A DNA stretch of 8,706 nt, taken from positions 1 to 8,706 of the forward strand of contig JAKAUG010000181.1 in the NCBI GenBank assembly GCA_021827805.1. The letters run 5' to 3'. Of this stretch, positions 1 to 6,413 are shown piece after piece. A program made the position numbers and the translations under genes. The notes below the pieces were generated by a model. It was not told the DNA's origin. It saw nothing but the letters and a program-made list of their open reading frames with translations, and searched no databases. Numbering within the stretch: the first letter of the stretch is position 1; each line of letters starts with the position of its first letter. The DNA comes from Bacillota bacterium. GTDB taxonomy: Bacteria > Bacillota > Sulfobacillia > RBS10-35 > JAJYVN01.

Positions 1-270
1 CCAGCCGTGGCCGCCCCCGTGGCCGCGGCTTCGGTGCCACCCATCCCGGCGGCGGGCGGCGGGGAGGTGCGCTCCCCCATGCCGGGGGTGGTCTCCGCCG
101 TCAGCGTCCGCGTCGGCCAGGCCGTGGCCGCCGGGGATGTGCTGCTCGTGCTGGAGGCCATGAAGATGGACAACGAGATCCCTGCTCCCGCGGCCGGCAC
201 CGTGCGTGAGATTCGCGTCGCGCGCGGTGATCAGGTGGCGGCGCAGCAGGTCCTGCTGGTGCTGGGGTGA
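1..270 (+). CDS. Biotin carboxyl carrier domain, 3' part of gene (5' end outside window)
   Basis: This is the C-terminal end of a biotin-carrying subunit or domain. It moves CO2 on a lysine-bound biotin in a carboxylase or a Na+-pumping decarboxylase. An Ala/Pro/Val-rich flexible linker is followed by a complete biotinyl domain. The EAMKM motif (codons 154-168) contains the biotinylated Lys at 163-165, and the flanking MPG and APAAGTV turns are present. The frame is open to base 1, so the GTG at 7 is probably internal. The linker and domain resemble the gamma subunit of methylmalonyl-CoA or oxaloacetate decarboxylases, but an AccB-type carrier or the tail of a pyruvate/oxaloacetate carboxylase alpha chain is also possible. 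The TGA overlaps the GTG of the next gene (GTGA), implying translational coupling. The domain call is firm; which enzyme it serves is not visible. Confidence 0.88.
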   Translation, partial: PAVAAPVAAASVPPIPAAGGGEVRSPMPGVVSAVSVRVGQAVAAGDVLLVLEAMKMDNEIPAPAAGTVREIRVARGDQVAAQQVLLVLG

Positions 271-809
271 GCCAGGACGCCAAGGCCGAGCTGCGGGAGC
301 GCCTCCAGGCCTGGCGGCGCTCCCTGACGGACCTCCAGATCCAGCGCTGGAGCGAGGCGATTGGGTCCGAGTTGCTGGGGCTGGCGCCGCTCGGCGCGGC
401 GCGATGCGTGCTGGGGTTTGTCTCCCTGCGGCGCGAGCCTCAGATGCACGCGGTGCTGGAGGCGTTGGGTGTCCGAGGGGTGCGCATCCTCTGGCCGCGG
501 GTGCGGGCGGAACGGCTGGAGCTGGTGGCGTCTCTGGAGGACGGCCCGGTGATCTCCCCTGAGGCTGTGGACGTGGCCCTGGTGCCAGGGCTCGGGTTCG
601 ATGCCCGCGGTCGGAGGCTCGGACGCGGCGGAGGGCATTACGACCGGCTGCTGCCGCTGTTGCGCCCGGACTGCCTGCGCGTGGGCGTGTGTTTCGAGGG
701 GCAGATCGTGCCAGCGGTGCCCGTGGAGCCCTGGGACCAGGCCGTGGACCTGGTGGTCAGCGAGACGGGCGTCCGGAAGGGGGAGGCCAGGGTTGGCCCA
801 GGGGCGTAG
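267..809 (+). CDS. 5-formyltetrahydrofolate cyclo-ligase (MTHFS/YgfA family)
   Basis: A cytosolic enzyme that converts 5-formyl-THF to 5,10-methenyl-THF using ATP, returning the stored folate to one-carbon metabolism. The 180-residue protein is of normal family length. It has the expected basic N-terminal helix (KAELRERLQAWR) and the signature loop at residues 107-127 (PGLGFD...RLGRGGGHYDR), which binds ATP phosphate and folate in this family. The GTG start lies within the stop of the biotin-carrier gene (GTGA), so translation is probably coupled. Proteins of this family lie in many operons, and the link to a biotin enzyme here need not be functional. In spore formers 5-formyl-THF builds up in dormant cells, which could make this enzyme relevant to germination; that is inference. 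The family call is secure. Confidence 0.93.
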   Translation: MSQDAKAELRERLQAWRRSLTDLQIQRWSEAIGSELLGLAPLGAARCVLGFVSLRREPQMHAVLEALGVRGVRILWPRVRAERLELVASLEDGPVISPEAVDVALVPGLGFDARGRRLGRGGGHYDRLLPLLRPDCLRVGVCFEGQIVPAVPVEPWDQAVDLVVSETGVRKGEARVGPGA

Positions 810-1608
810 GCGGCGCCGGCCGCCGCCGCGACGCGAGATGGCCCCCTCGGTCGGCGAGTTGGTGGCGGGTATCCGTGAGCATGGCTGGCGCGGCCTGCTC
901 GATCTCGTCGTCCTCAGCGTGCTGTGGTTTCTCTGCATGCTGAGCGCGGGCCTCGAGGTGGCGGTGCCGGTCCTCTTGAGCCACGGGGCGGGCCTTCTGA
1001 TCACCGCCCTGGCCGCCCTCGCGCCGCTGGCCCTGGTCGGGCCAGGGTCGATCGGGCTCTTCCGTGGAGCGGACGGGGTCTGGAGCGGCGAGTGCTCGGG
1101 CCCCCTGGACTCTGTGCGTTACTTCTGGGCCGGGCTGTCGCGGCGCTATCTGCGCGGAGTGGGCCTCAGCGTCGTGTGGGCCGTGGTGGTCCTGGGGACC
1201 TACGCCAATCTGCGCGAGGATGTCTCGCTTGTGCCCCACTTCCTGCTCCTGGGCCTGGGGATCCTCCTCCTCTACTTGCTGCTGTTCTTTGTCATGGTCC
1301 ATGTCTACCTGCTTCCGGTGCTGGCGACCACGGACTTCAGCCTCTGGGAGGCCGCGCGTGTGGGGGCATGGGAGGCGGTGGCAAACCCAATGTTCACCCT
1401 CGTGGTCCTGCTGGGACCCGCGGCCGTGTTGGCGGTGGGCTTTGTGGTGCATCCGCTGCTGCCGATGCTCCTGGGCGGCGCGCTCGGGCTGCTCTGCACC
1501 GGCGCCCTGCGCTTCGCGCCCTATCGGCACCCGGATCTGCCCGCCCCGCGCTGGCTGGACAGGCCAGAGGAGCAACCCCCGCTGCCCCCGACGGGGACCA
1601 GGCCATGA
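793..1608 (+). CDS. DUF624/YesL-like six-helix membrane protein, function unknown
   Basis: An integral membrane protein with about six hydrophobic segments. Numbered from the ATG at 838 (256 residues), they lie near 20-38, 50-68, 107-121, 135-158, 186-205 and 208-223, followed by a Pro-rich cytoplasmic tail. The paired early helices, the GLFR segment, the loop before helix 3 and the tryptophan-rich basic stretch (YFWAGLSRRYLRG) resemble DUF624/YesL proteins of Bacillota, which have no established biochemical role. The start is uncertain. ATG 838 has a poor ribosome-binding site. An in-frame TTG at 793 sits 6 bases after a strong GGGAGG (781-786) and adds 15 residues, mostly Arg and Pro, a plausible positive-inside leader. 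That start overlaps the cyclo-ligase gene by 17 bases. The TGA overlaps the ATG of the peptidase gene (ATGA). The family assignment is moderate; the membrane topology is clear. Confidence 0.75.
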   Translation: MAQGRRRRRPPPRREMAPSVGELVAGIREHGWRGLLDLVVLSVLWFLCMLSAGLEVAVPVLLSHGAGLLITALAALAPLALVGPGSIGLFRGADGVWSGECSGPLDSVRYFWAGLSRRYLRGVGLSVVWAVVVLGTYANLREDVSLVPHFLLLGLGILLLYLLLFFVMVHVYLLPVLATTDFSLWEAARVGAWEAVANPMFTLVVLLGPAAVLAVGFVVHPLLPMLLGGALGLLCTGALRFAPYRHPDLPAPRWLDRPEEQPPLPPTGTRP

Positions 1609-2543
1609 ACGCGGTGGGTGTCTGGCAGCGGCCCCGCGTGGTCCCCGAGGGCGGTGTGCTCGGCATCTGCGCCCCCAGCGGTCCCGTGAACGCAGAGCAT
1701 TTGGCATACGGGCTGGCGGCTCTGGGGAAGCTGGGCTTCCAACTGGTGCTGGCCCCGGGCCTGTTGGAACGTCGCGAGTTCCTGGCAGGCGACGACGCCA
1801 CGCGCCTGGGCGACCTGCACCGCCTGCTCGCGGACCCCCGCGTGCACGCGGTGGTCTGTGCCCGCGGAGGCTATGGCGCGATGCGCCTGTTGCCGGACCT
1901 GGACCTGGAGGCCTGGAGGCGCAACCCAAAGCCCTTGGTGGGCTTCAGCGATATCACCGCTCTGCACCTGGCCCTCGGCAGCGTGGGCGTGGGCAGCCTG
2001 CACGGCATGATGGTCGAGGCGGGGCCGGACGGGCCCCCGCCCGGCAACCTGCGTTCGCTGCAGCGCGCGCTGTGCTCCCGCGAGCCGCTCGGCACCCTGG
2101 TGCTCCCCTCCGGGGCCGCGCCGACCACGTGCCTGCTGCCGGGACGTGCCGCTGGCGTGCTGGTGGGCGGCAACCTCTCGCTGATGTGCGCGACCTTGGG
2201 CACGCCGTGGGAGATCCAGACGCGGGATCGGCTGCTCCTGCTGGAGGAGGTGGGGGAGAGCCCGTATCGCCTGGACCGCCTGCTGGCGCAGATGTGGTTG
2301 GCGGGTAAGCTCCAGGAGGCCCGAGGTTTCGTGGTTGGAGAGTTGGTGAACTGTGGGGACGGCTCCGACGGCCAGGGCGGGGAGGCGGTTCTGCGGGAGT
2401 GGCTGGGCCGCCTCTCCCGGCCGGCGATCGCCCGACTGCCGCTGGGACACGGCCAGCACAGGCTGACGGTGCCCCTTGGGGCCCGGGCCGAGATCGATGC
2501 CGAGCGGTGCACGCTGACATTCCTGGAATCCGCCGTGGCCTGA
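1605..2543 (+). CDS. LD-carboxypeptidase, MEROPS S66 (LdcA/MccF family)
   Basis: A serine peptidase family that removes the terminal D-Ala from L,D-linked muropeptide tetrapeptides during cell-wall recycling; the MccF branch instead cleaves microcin C7-type aminoacyl nucleotides. The 312 residues match the family length and show its motifs in order: CAPSGP near residue 22, ARGGYGAMRLLP at 86-97, the nucleophile Ser115 in GFSDIT, GGNLSLM at 188-194, the catalytic Glu in LLLEEVGE (211-218), and His282 in GHGQHRLTVPLG. All three catalytic positions are intact. There is no signal peptide, so it is probably cytoplasmic. The ATG overlaps the stop of the DUF624-like gene (ATGA), making this the last gene of the operon; the next gene converges 12 bases away. 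The LdcA versus MccF role cannot be decided here; recycling is the default for a chromosomal copy. Confidence 0.93.
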   Translation: MNAVGVWQRPRVVPEGGVLGICAPSGPVNAEHLAYGLAALGKLGFQLVLAPGLLERREFLAGDDATRLGDLHRLLADPRVHAVVCARGGYGAMRLLPDLDLEAWRRNPKPLVGFSDITALHLALGSVGVGSLHGMMVEAGPDGPPPGNLRSLQRALCSREPLGTLVLPSGAAPTTCLLPGRAAGVLVGGNLSLMCATLGTPWEIQTRDRLLLLEEVGESPYRLDRLLAQMWLAGKLQEARGFVVGELVNCGDGSDGQGGEAVLREWLGRLSRPAIARLPLGHGQHRLTVPLGARAEIDAERCTLTFLESAVA

Positions 2544-2555
2544 ACCCGGTGGGCC

Positions 2556-4088
2556 TCAGCCGACCATGTCGGAGACCCCGAACACGGCGACGCAGTCCTT
2601 GCCGCGCGACTTGGCCACATACATGGCCTGATCGGCGCGTGCGATCAGTTCCTGGGCACTGGCGGCGTGGGCGGGGAATGTGGCCACGCCGATGCTCACC
2701 GTCCCCATGGTGGTGCCGTGCGGCCCGACCGGCACCTCGCGCGCGTGGGCGCGCAGGCGTTCGGCGACCTCCGCGGCCTCCGGCCAGTCGGTGTTGGGGA
2801 GGATGACGACGAACTCGTCTCCCCCGGCGTAGCGCACGGCCACGTCATACGGACGGATGTGCTGGCTGATCATCTGGGCGAGGGAGCGCACCAAGCGGTC
2901 GCCATACTGGTGGCCGTGCCGGTCGTTGGTGAGCTTCAGGCTGTCCGAATCCAGGAACAGCAGCGACAGCGGCCGGCCCTCCCGACGGCCCAGGGCCACC
3001 TCCTCCTCCAGGCGCATGGTGAGGTAGCGCACGTTGTACAGGTGGGTCACGGGGTCCAGCAGGGCCTGCCGCTGCGAGTCCGCGTGCAGATGCGCCGCCT
3101 GAATCCCCAGGGTCCCGTATCCCGCGAGTTCTTCCACGGCCTCCATGGTCCACGGGAGCAGGGGGTGCCCAGGGGGCATGCGGAGGGCCAACCCGCCCGG
3201 GCCGCCGTGCTGCGCCCGCAGCGGGAGCGCGGCGGCCGTGGGTCGCAGCCGCGACTGGCCACGGGGATCCCAGGGGCTCCACTCCGGCGCGGAGACACGG
3301 ACGAGGATCTGCCCCTGGCGTGCGGCCAGCTCCGCCGCCTCATCGAGGTGGGCCTCGTCCTGGGCGGCTGGGGCCTCGGCCGCCCGCCACGCCGCCCGCG
3401 TGGGCCGCAGGGCCGAGGATCCCTCCACCCGCACCACCACGGCTGCCGCTTGTGCCAGCAGACCCACCTGGGCGGCCAACTCGGGCAGCAGCCGCTCGGT
3501 ATCCAGACTGACCATGGCGAGGCCGAGTGCGCGCGTGGCGCTCAGGCGCTGCTGATCGCGCCAGCTGGCGAGCATGCTGGCGTATCCCTGGGCGGTCTGC
3601 GGCGCGCCCGCCAGCAGGGCGCCTGAGACGGCGACAGCCTCACGCCAAGACGTCCAGGCGATGGGTGCCTGGCGGGTGGCCAGGGCCAGCAGCAGGGCCT
3701 CGAGTGCGGCCAGCAGCAGCGGTGTTGGGGGTGGGACCACAGTCCCCACGACGAGCACCAGCGCCACGTCGATGGCGACGAGGGGCGAGCGCAGCCCGCC
3801 GGTGGCAATGGTGATGGCCAGGGTACCCGCCACGCCAAGCAGCGCCCCGGCCACGGCGGTGGAAGGGCTGTGCGCCATGCGCCGGGCCAGGCCAAGGGCC
3901 AGTACCAGCCAGACCAGGGTCAGCGCCGCCGCGAGCATCCAGATCGGATCCGGGAGCAGGCGGTAGGAGGCGGCCAGGCCAGCGGCGGTGCCCACCAGGC
4001 TGGCGCGTCCGGCCCGCAGGGTCAGACTGCCGCTCGCCTGGTTCAGGCGCAGTTCCAGCAGCCCCTGCCGCAACTCGCGCCAGAACAC
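2556..4088 (-). CDS. Membrane-anchored GGDEF diguanylate cyclase
   Basis: Likely makes cyclic di-GMP from two GTP in response to a membrane or GAF-like input. The 510-residue protein begins with about five hydrophobic segments (residues ~30-160, e.g. PIWMLAAALTLVWLVLALGL). A divergent GAF-like sensor region follows (~175-325), then a C-terminal GGDEF domain (~345-505). Active-site features are intact: DSDSLKLTND (Asp380, Lys385, Asn388, Asp389), GHQYGD at 392-397 and GGDEF at 422-426. An RxxD (Arg412-Asp415) resembles the product-inhibition site, but six rather than the usual five residues separate it from GGDEF. The start is the GTG at 4088-4086: an in-frame TGA lies 27 bases upstream with no other start between, and AGGGGGG precedes it. 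It diverges from the NTPase gene across a 114-base spacer holding a 27-bp dyad. No EAL or HD-GYP partner is in the window. Confidence 0.93.
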   Translation of the reverse strand: MFWRELRQGLLELRLNQASGSLTLRAGRASLVGTAAGLAASYRLLPDPIWMLAAALTLVWLVLALGLARRMAHSPSTAVAGALLGVAGTLAITIATGGLRSPLVAIDVALVLVVGTVVPPPTPLLLAALEALLLALATRQAPIAWTSWREAVAVSGALLAGAPQTAQGYASMLASWRDQQRLSATRALGLAMVSLDTERLLPELAAQVGLLAQAAAVVVRVEGSSALRPTRAAWRAAEAPAAQDEAHLDEAAELAARQGQILVRVSAPEWSPWDPRGQSRLRPTAAALPLRAQHGGPGGLALRMPPGHPLLPWTMEAVEELAGYGTLGIQAAHLHADSQRQALLDPVTHLYNVRYLTMRLEEEVALGRREGRPLSLLFLDSDSLKLTNDRHGHQYGDRLVRSLAQMISQHIRPYDVAVRYAGGDEFVVILPNTDWPEAAEVAERLRAHAREVPVGPHGTTMGTVSIGVATFPAHAASAQELIARADQAMYVAKSRGKDCVAVFGVSDMVG

Positions 4089-4134
4089 AGTCCGCGCCCC
4101 CCTGCGGTAAGATCAAGTGAGCCACCGGCACCGT

Positions 4135-4161
4135 GGAATTGTCCATGCTCTGGAAAATTCC
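4135..4161. promoter_or_regulatory. 27-bp near-perfect dyad, candidate shared operator
   Basis: Reads GGAATT-G-TCCA-TGCTC-TGGA-A-AATTCC. Ten of eleven positions in each arm are complementary, around a 5-base centre. It is A/T-rich in an otherwise extremely G/C-rich region and lies about midway between the divergent starts, 46 bases from the GTG of the diguanylate cyclase and 41 from the ATG of the NTPase. That geometry fits a dimeric repressor or activator site controlling both genes. I do not recognise the motif and see no convincing -35/-10 pair beside it. It could also fold as an RNA hairpin, but there is no T-run for a terminator. Confidence 0.6.
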
Positions 4162-4202
4162 TGCAGGGCCGCGGCACGTTTTCGGCAGGGGGTTGGCAAC
4201 GG

Positions 4203-5252
4203 ATGGATCTGGGTCTGGTGGGTCTGCCGCAGTGCGGCAAGAGTGCGCTCCTCACGCTGCTCAGCGGCGCTCCGGCCCGCGGGGACGTGGCCGTGGCCAA
4301 GGTGCCAGACCCACGCTTGGACGGACTGGCGTCGCTGTTCCACCCGCGGAAGGTGGTGCACGCGACCATGCGCCTGACGGAGTTGGCCGGTCTGGTGCCG
4401 GGACGGCTTGAGCGCGGCGAGCGCAACGCCTTCTTCGAGGCGGTGCGGCGCACGGACGCCCTCCTGCACGTCGTGCGGGCCTTCCTGGCGCCTGAGGTGC
4501 CGCACCCGCTGGCTTCCGTGGACCCGATCCGGGACGCCCGGGCCCTGGAGGAGGAGTTGGTCCTGGCGGACATGGAGCGCGTGGAAACGCTGCGCTCCAG
4601 GCTCGAGAAGAGCCGTGCGCACAGCCGCGAGGAGGAGCTGCAGCGCGAGGTGCTGGCGCGGTGTGCCGAGGTGCTGGGAGAGGCGCGGCCGCTTCGCCTG
4701 GCCCGGCTGACCGCGGAGGACGAGCGCCTCCTGGCCGGTTTCGGGCTGCTCACCGCACGCGGAGAGCTCCTGGCCCTGAACGTGGACGAGGACGACCTGC
4801 GCCAGGGCACGGCTTTTCCGGAGTTGGAGAGCTGGGCCGCGGAGAACGGGATCACGGTGGTCATCTTCAGTTCCCGCCTGGAGGCGGAGATCGTCAACCT
4901 GGAGGAGCGGGAGCGCCTCGAGTTCCTGTCGGCGTATGGATTGACCGAGTCTGGGACCGACCGCCTGTCGAAGGCGGCGTACCGGGCCCTGGGCCTGATC
5001 TCGTTCCTGACCGCGGGCGAGGACGAGGTGCGCGCCTGGCCGGTGGCCGCCGGCACCAGCGCGCGCCGCGCGGCGGGCAAGATCCACTCCGACATCGAGA
5101 AGGGTTTCATCCGTGCCGAGGTGGCGAGCTATGCCGACCTGATGGCGGCTGGCGGCTGGAAGGCTCTGCGCGAGCATGGCCAAGCGCGCTTGGAGGGTAA
5201 GGAGTACACGATGCAGGATGGGGATGTGGTGGAGTTCCGCTTCAACGTCTGA
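4203..5252 (+). CDS. YchF/DUF933-family P-loop NTPase (Obg-related, TGS domain)
   Basis: A cytosolic TRAFAC-class NTPase related to YchF, a ribosome-associated ATPase linked to stress and redox responses. The 349 residues comprise Walker A at 7-14 (GLPQCGKS), the YchF hallmark VPDPRLD at 34-40, a helical coiled insert (~110-155), a G4-position NVDE at 193-196 (YchF has NxxE, giving ATP preference) and a C-terminal TGS domain (~265-349) with GKIHSDIEKGFIRAEV and ending GDVVEFRFNV. Compared with canonical YchF (about 363 residues), the switch-I stretch (NYPFCTIEPNVG-like) is missing, replaced by a short ARGDVAVAK link. The G3 DxAG is ELAG (Glu60) and the glycine-rich GEGLGN switch II reads GERNAF. 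It therefore belongs to the divergent DUF933 branch rather than being housekeeping YchF. ATG 4203 is chosen because the P-loop starts at once and AGGGGG lies upstream. Confidence 0.85.
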   Translation: MDLGLVGLPQCGKSALLTLLSGAPARGDVAVAKVPDPRLDGLASLFHPRKVVHATMRLTELAGLVPGRLERGERNAFFEAVRRTDALLHVVRAFLAPEVPHPLASVDPIRDARALEEELVLADMERVETLRSRLEKSRAHSREEELQREVLARCAEVLGEARPLRLARLTAEDERLLAGFGLLTARGELLALNVDEDDLRQGTAFPELESWAAENGITVVIFSSRLEAEIVNLEERERLEFLSAYGLTESGTDRLSKAAYRALGLISFLTAGEDEVRAWPVAAGTSARRAAGKIHSDIEKGFIRAEVASYADLMAAGGWKALREHGQARLEGKEYTMQDGDVVEFRFNV

Positions 5253-5278
5253 GCGTCCCGCGGAACAGCTCGGTTACT

Positions 5279-5284
5279 TATAAT
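5279..5284 (+). promoter_or_regulatory. Predicted sigma-A -10 box (TATAAT)
   Basis: A perfect TATAAT lies in the 50-base gap after the NTPase stop, 18 bases before the ATG at 5303, so the transcript would have a leader of only about a dozen bases. The expected -35 position (about 5256-5261) reads TCCCGC and is not a match, so the promoter is either activator-dependent or weak. In this GC-rich context a chance TATAAT is unlikely. Confidence 0.5.
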
Positions 5285-5302
5285 GGGCGCTGGTGAGGTG
5301 GC

Positions 5303-6097
5303 ATGGTCGAGTATCTGATGATCCCCACGGCGGCCCTGATTCTGCTGGCCCTGCTGGCCGTGCAGTTCCTGGCGCATGATGTGCGCTACGGTCCACGCAC
5401 GCGCCGCGCCCTGGCCCTGCTGGCGGTCCCGGCCGCCGCCGTGGCGGTGCTGCTCGCCGGGGCATGGCAGGACCGTCCCTGGTGGTCCCGCCTGCTGCTC
5501 GGGGCGCTCGTGGGTGGGCTCGTCTACCTGGGTGCGGCGACGCTCCTGGTGCTGCACTGGCGCAGCCGCAAGGCCGACCAGCTGGTCGGCGACGTGCGCG
5601 CTCTGCGCAGGAGGGTGGCCGAACAGCAGCGAGAGCTGGACAGGCTGTTCTGGGAGGCCGCCGGCGCCCCGCCGACCGCTGGTGTGGACGACCCGCAGGA
5701 TCGGCCCTCCCGGCATGAGTGGCTGGCGGTCCTGCGCCAGTGGCAGCGTGCGGTGCCCACGGAGGTGGCTCGGCGCGCTGCCCAACTCTCTGAGTGGAGG
5801 GCGGAGTTCGCCCGCAGCGGCACGGCCGAACTCAGGGCGCGCGCCCGTGTGCTGGAAGCCGCCTGGCGCGACATTCCCGACGAGGAACAGCGGCAGGCCG
5901 TGCGGGCACGGACCGCGGTTCTCTGGCTGGTGCATGACGAACTGGAGGGGACCGACCGTGGTCCTCGGCGCAGCAGCGCCGAGGTGCGCGAGCAGTGGGA
6001 TCGTGCCCAGCAGACCCTGACCGAGTTGCGTGGGCAACTGGCGAGCCTGCGGCAGCAGAGGACCGAACTGTTGCAGCACAGGCTTCCGCTGGATTGA
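5303..6097 (+). CDS. Unrecognised membrane protein with coiled-coil cytoplasmic domain
   Basis: I do not recognise this 264-residue protein. Three hydrophobic segments (about 5-25, 36-54 and 62-85) are followed by a charged, helix-rich domain. A likely coiled coil runs over 88-116 (RSRKADQLVGDVRALRRRVAEQQRELDRL) and a second over about 225-260 (VREQWDRAQQTLTELRGQLASLRQQR). Between them lies a Trp/Arg/Glu-rich helical region without known catalytic motifs. The layout suggests a membrane-tethered scaffold or self-associating protein rather than an enzyme or transporter. The ATG has a good ribosome-binding site (GAGGTG about 5 bases upstream) and its own TATAAT. A strong hairpin follows 5 bases after the stop, so it is probably a single-gene transcript. 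Codon use matches the neighbours, which supports a native gene. Confidence 0.8.
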   Translation: MVEYLMIPTAALILLALLAVQFLAHDVRYGPRTRRALALLAVPAAAVAVLLAGAWQDRPWWSRLLLGALVGGLVYLGAATLLVLHWRSRKADQLVGDVRALRRRVAEQQRELDRLFWEAAGAPPTAGVDDPQDRPSRHEWLAVLRQWQRAVPTEVARRAAQLSEWRAEFARSGTAELRARARVLEAAWRDIPDEEQRQAVRARTAVLWLVHDELEGTDRGPRRSSAEVREQWDRAQQTLTELRGQLASLRQQRTELLQHRLPLD

Positions 6098-6101
6098 GCC
6101 G

Positions 6102-6125
6102 GGGTGTGGGCCAAGGCCCACACCC
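6102..6125. terminator. Perfect GC hairpin between convergent genes, bidirectional terminator candidate
   Basis: An 11-bp perfect inverted repeat (GGGTGTGGGCC / GGCCCACACCC) with two central A bases starts 5 bases after the stop of the coiled-coil protein gene and ends 7 bases before the stop end of the minus-strand SASP gene. Its place between two convergent genes fits a terminator for both. No T-run follows on either strand, so it is not a textbook intrinsic terminator; it may act by stalling or with a factor. Confidence 0.55.
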
Positions 6126-6131
6126 GCGGCG

Positions 6132-6341
6132 TCACCGCAGCGGCGATGGCCCGACGTGTCCGCTCTGGGCCGCCAGCAAGCGCTCTGCGTGCTCCAGGGC
6201 CACGCGGACCACATTGCCGCATTGGCGGGAGGGCACGGCTCCCCATCCGTCGCGGGCGACCACGTCCTCGACACCCAGTTCGCGCGCGATGGCCGCCTTG
6301 GCTTCGGGCGAGAGCAACGAACGATGCGCCGCCATTGCCAT
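6132..6341 (-). CDS. Small acid-soluble spore protein, alpha/beta type (SASP-like)
   Basis: A small DNA-binding protein of the spore core; the family coats and protects spore DNA. The 69-residue protein matches the short clostridial-type SASP pattern: SPEAKAAIARELGVEDVV (11-28), GWG (32-34), SRQCGNVVRVALEHAERLL (38-56). These correspond to the two helices and the G-W-G / R..GN.V....I..AE motifs of the family. The usual germination-protease site has Glu before I/L-A-x-E; here that position is Ala17 (AAIARELG), so the cut may be altered. Two starts are possible: ATG 6341, directly abutting GGGGGG, or ATG 6335, six bases after it, which is better spaced and gives 67 residues. It diverges from the antiporter gene and would be expected to be sigma-G controlled, but I could not identify that promoter. 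This gene is the main evidence for a spore-forming host. Confidence 0.78.
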   Translation of the reverse strand: MAMAAHRSLLSPEAKAAIARELGVEDVVARDGWGAVPSRQCGNVVRVALEHAERLLAAQSGHVGPSPLR

Positions 6342-6413
6342 CCCCCCGCGGGTAGTCTATCCGTGAGGGTTGGGCCGCCACTCGGCGGCGGCGGAATCGG
6401 GGGGACGGCGTTG

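Noticed and set aside
924..1604. N-terminal extension of the LD-carboxypeptidase frame
   Set aside because: It runs through the DUF624-like gene in another frame and lacks family similarity; the ATGA overlap at 1605 gives the expected length.
757..1929. Long minus-strand open frame
   Set aside because: GC-rich antisense shadow of the membrane-protein and peptidase genes; low-complexity Pro/Arg/Gly composition with no domain.
2544..2555. Search for a terminator between the convergent peptidase and cyclase genes
   Set aside because: The 12-base gap has no hairpin with a T-run; any stem would lie within coding ends and is too weak to call.
3870..4202. N-terminal extension of the NTPase frame
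   Set aside because: Would overlap the cyclase gene and the dyad; the P-loop family begins directly at the ATG at 4203, which has a ribosome-binding site.
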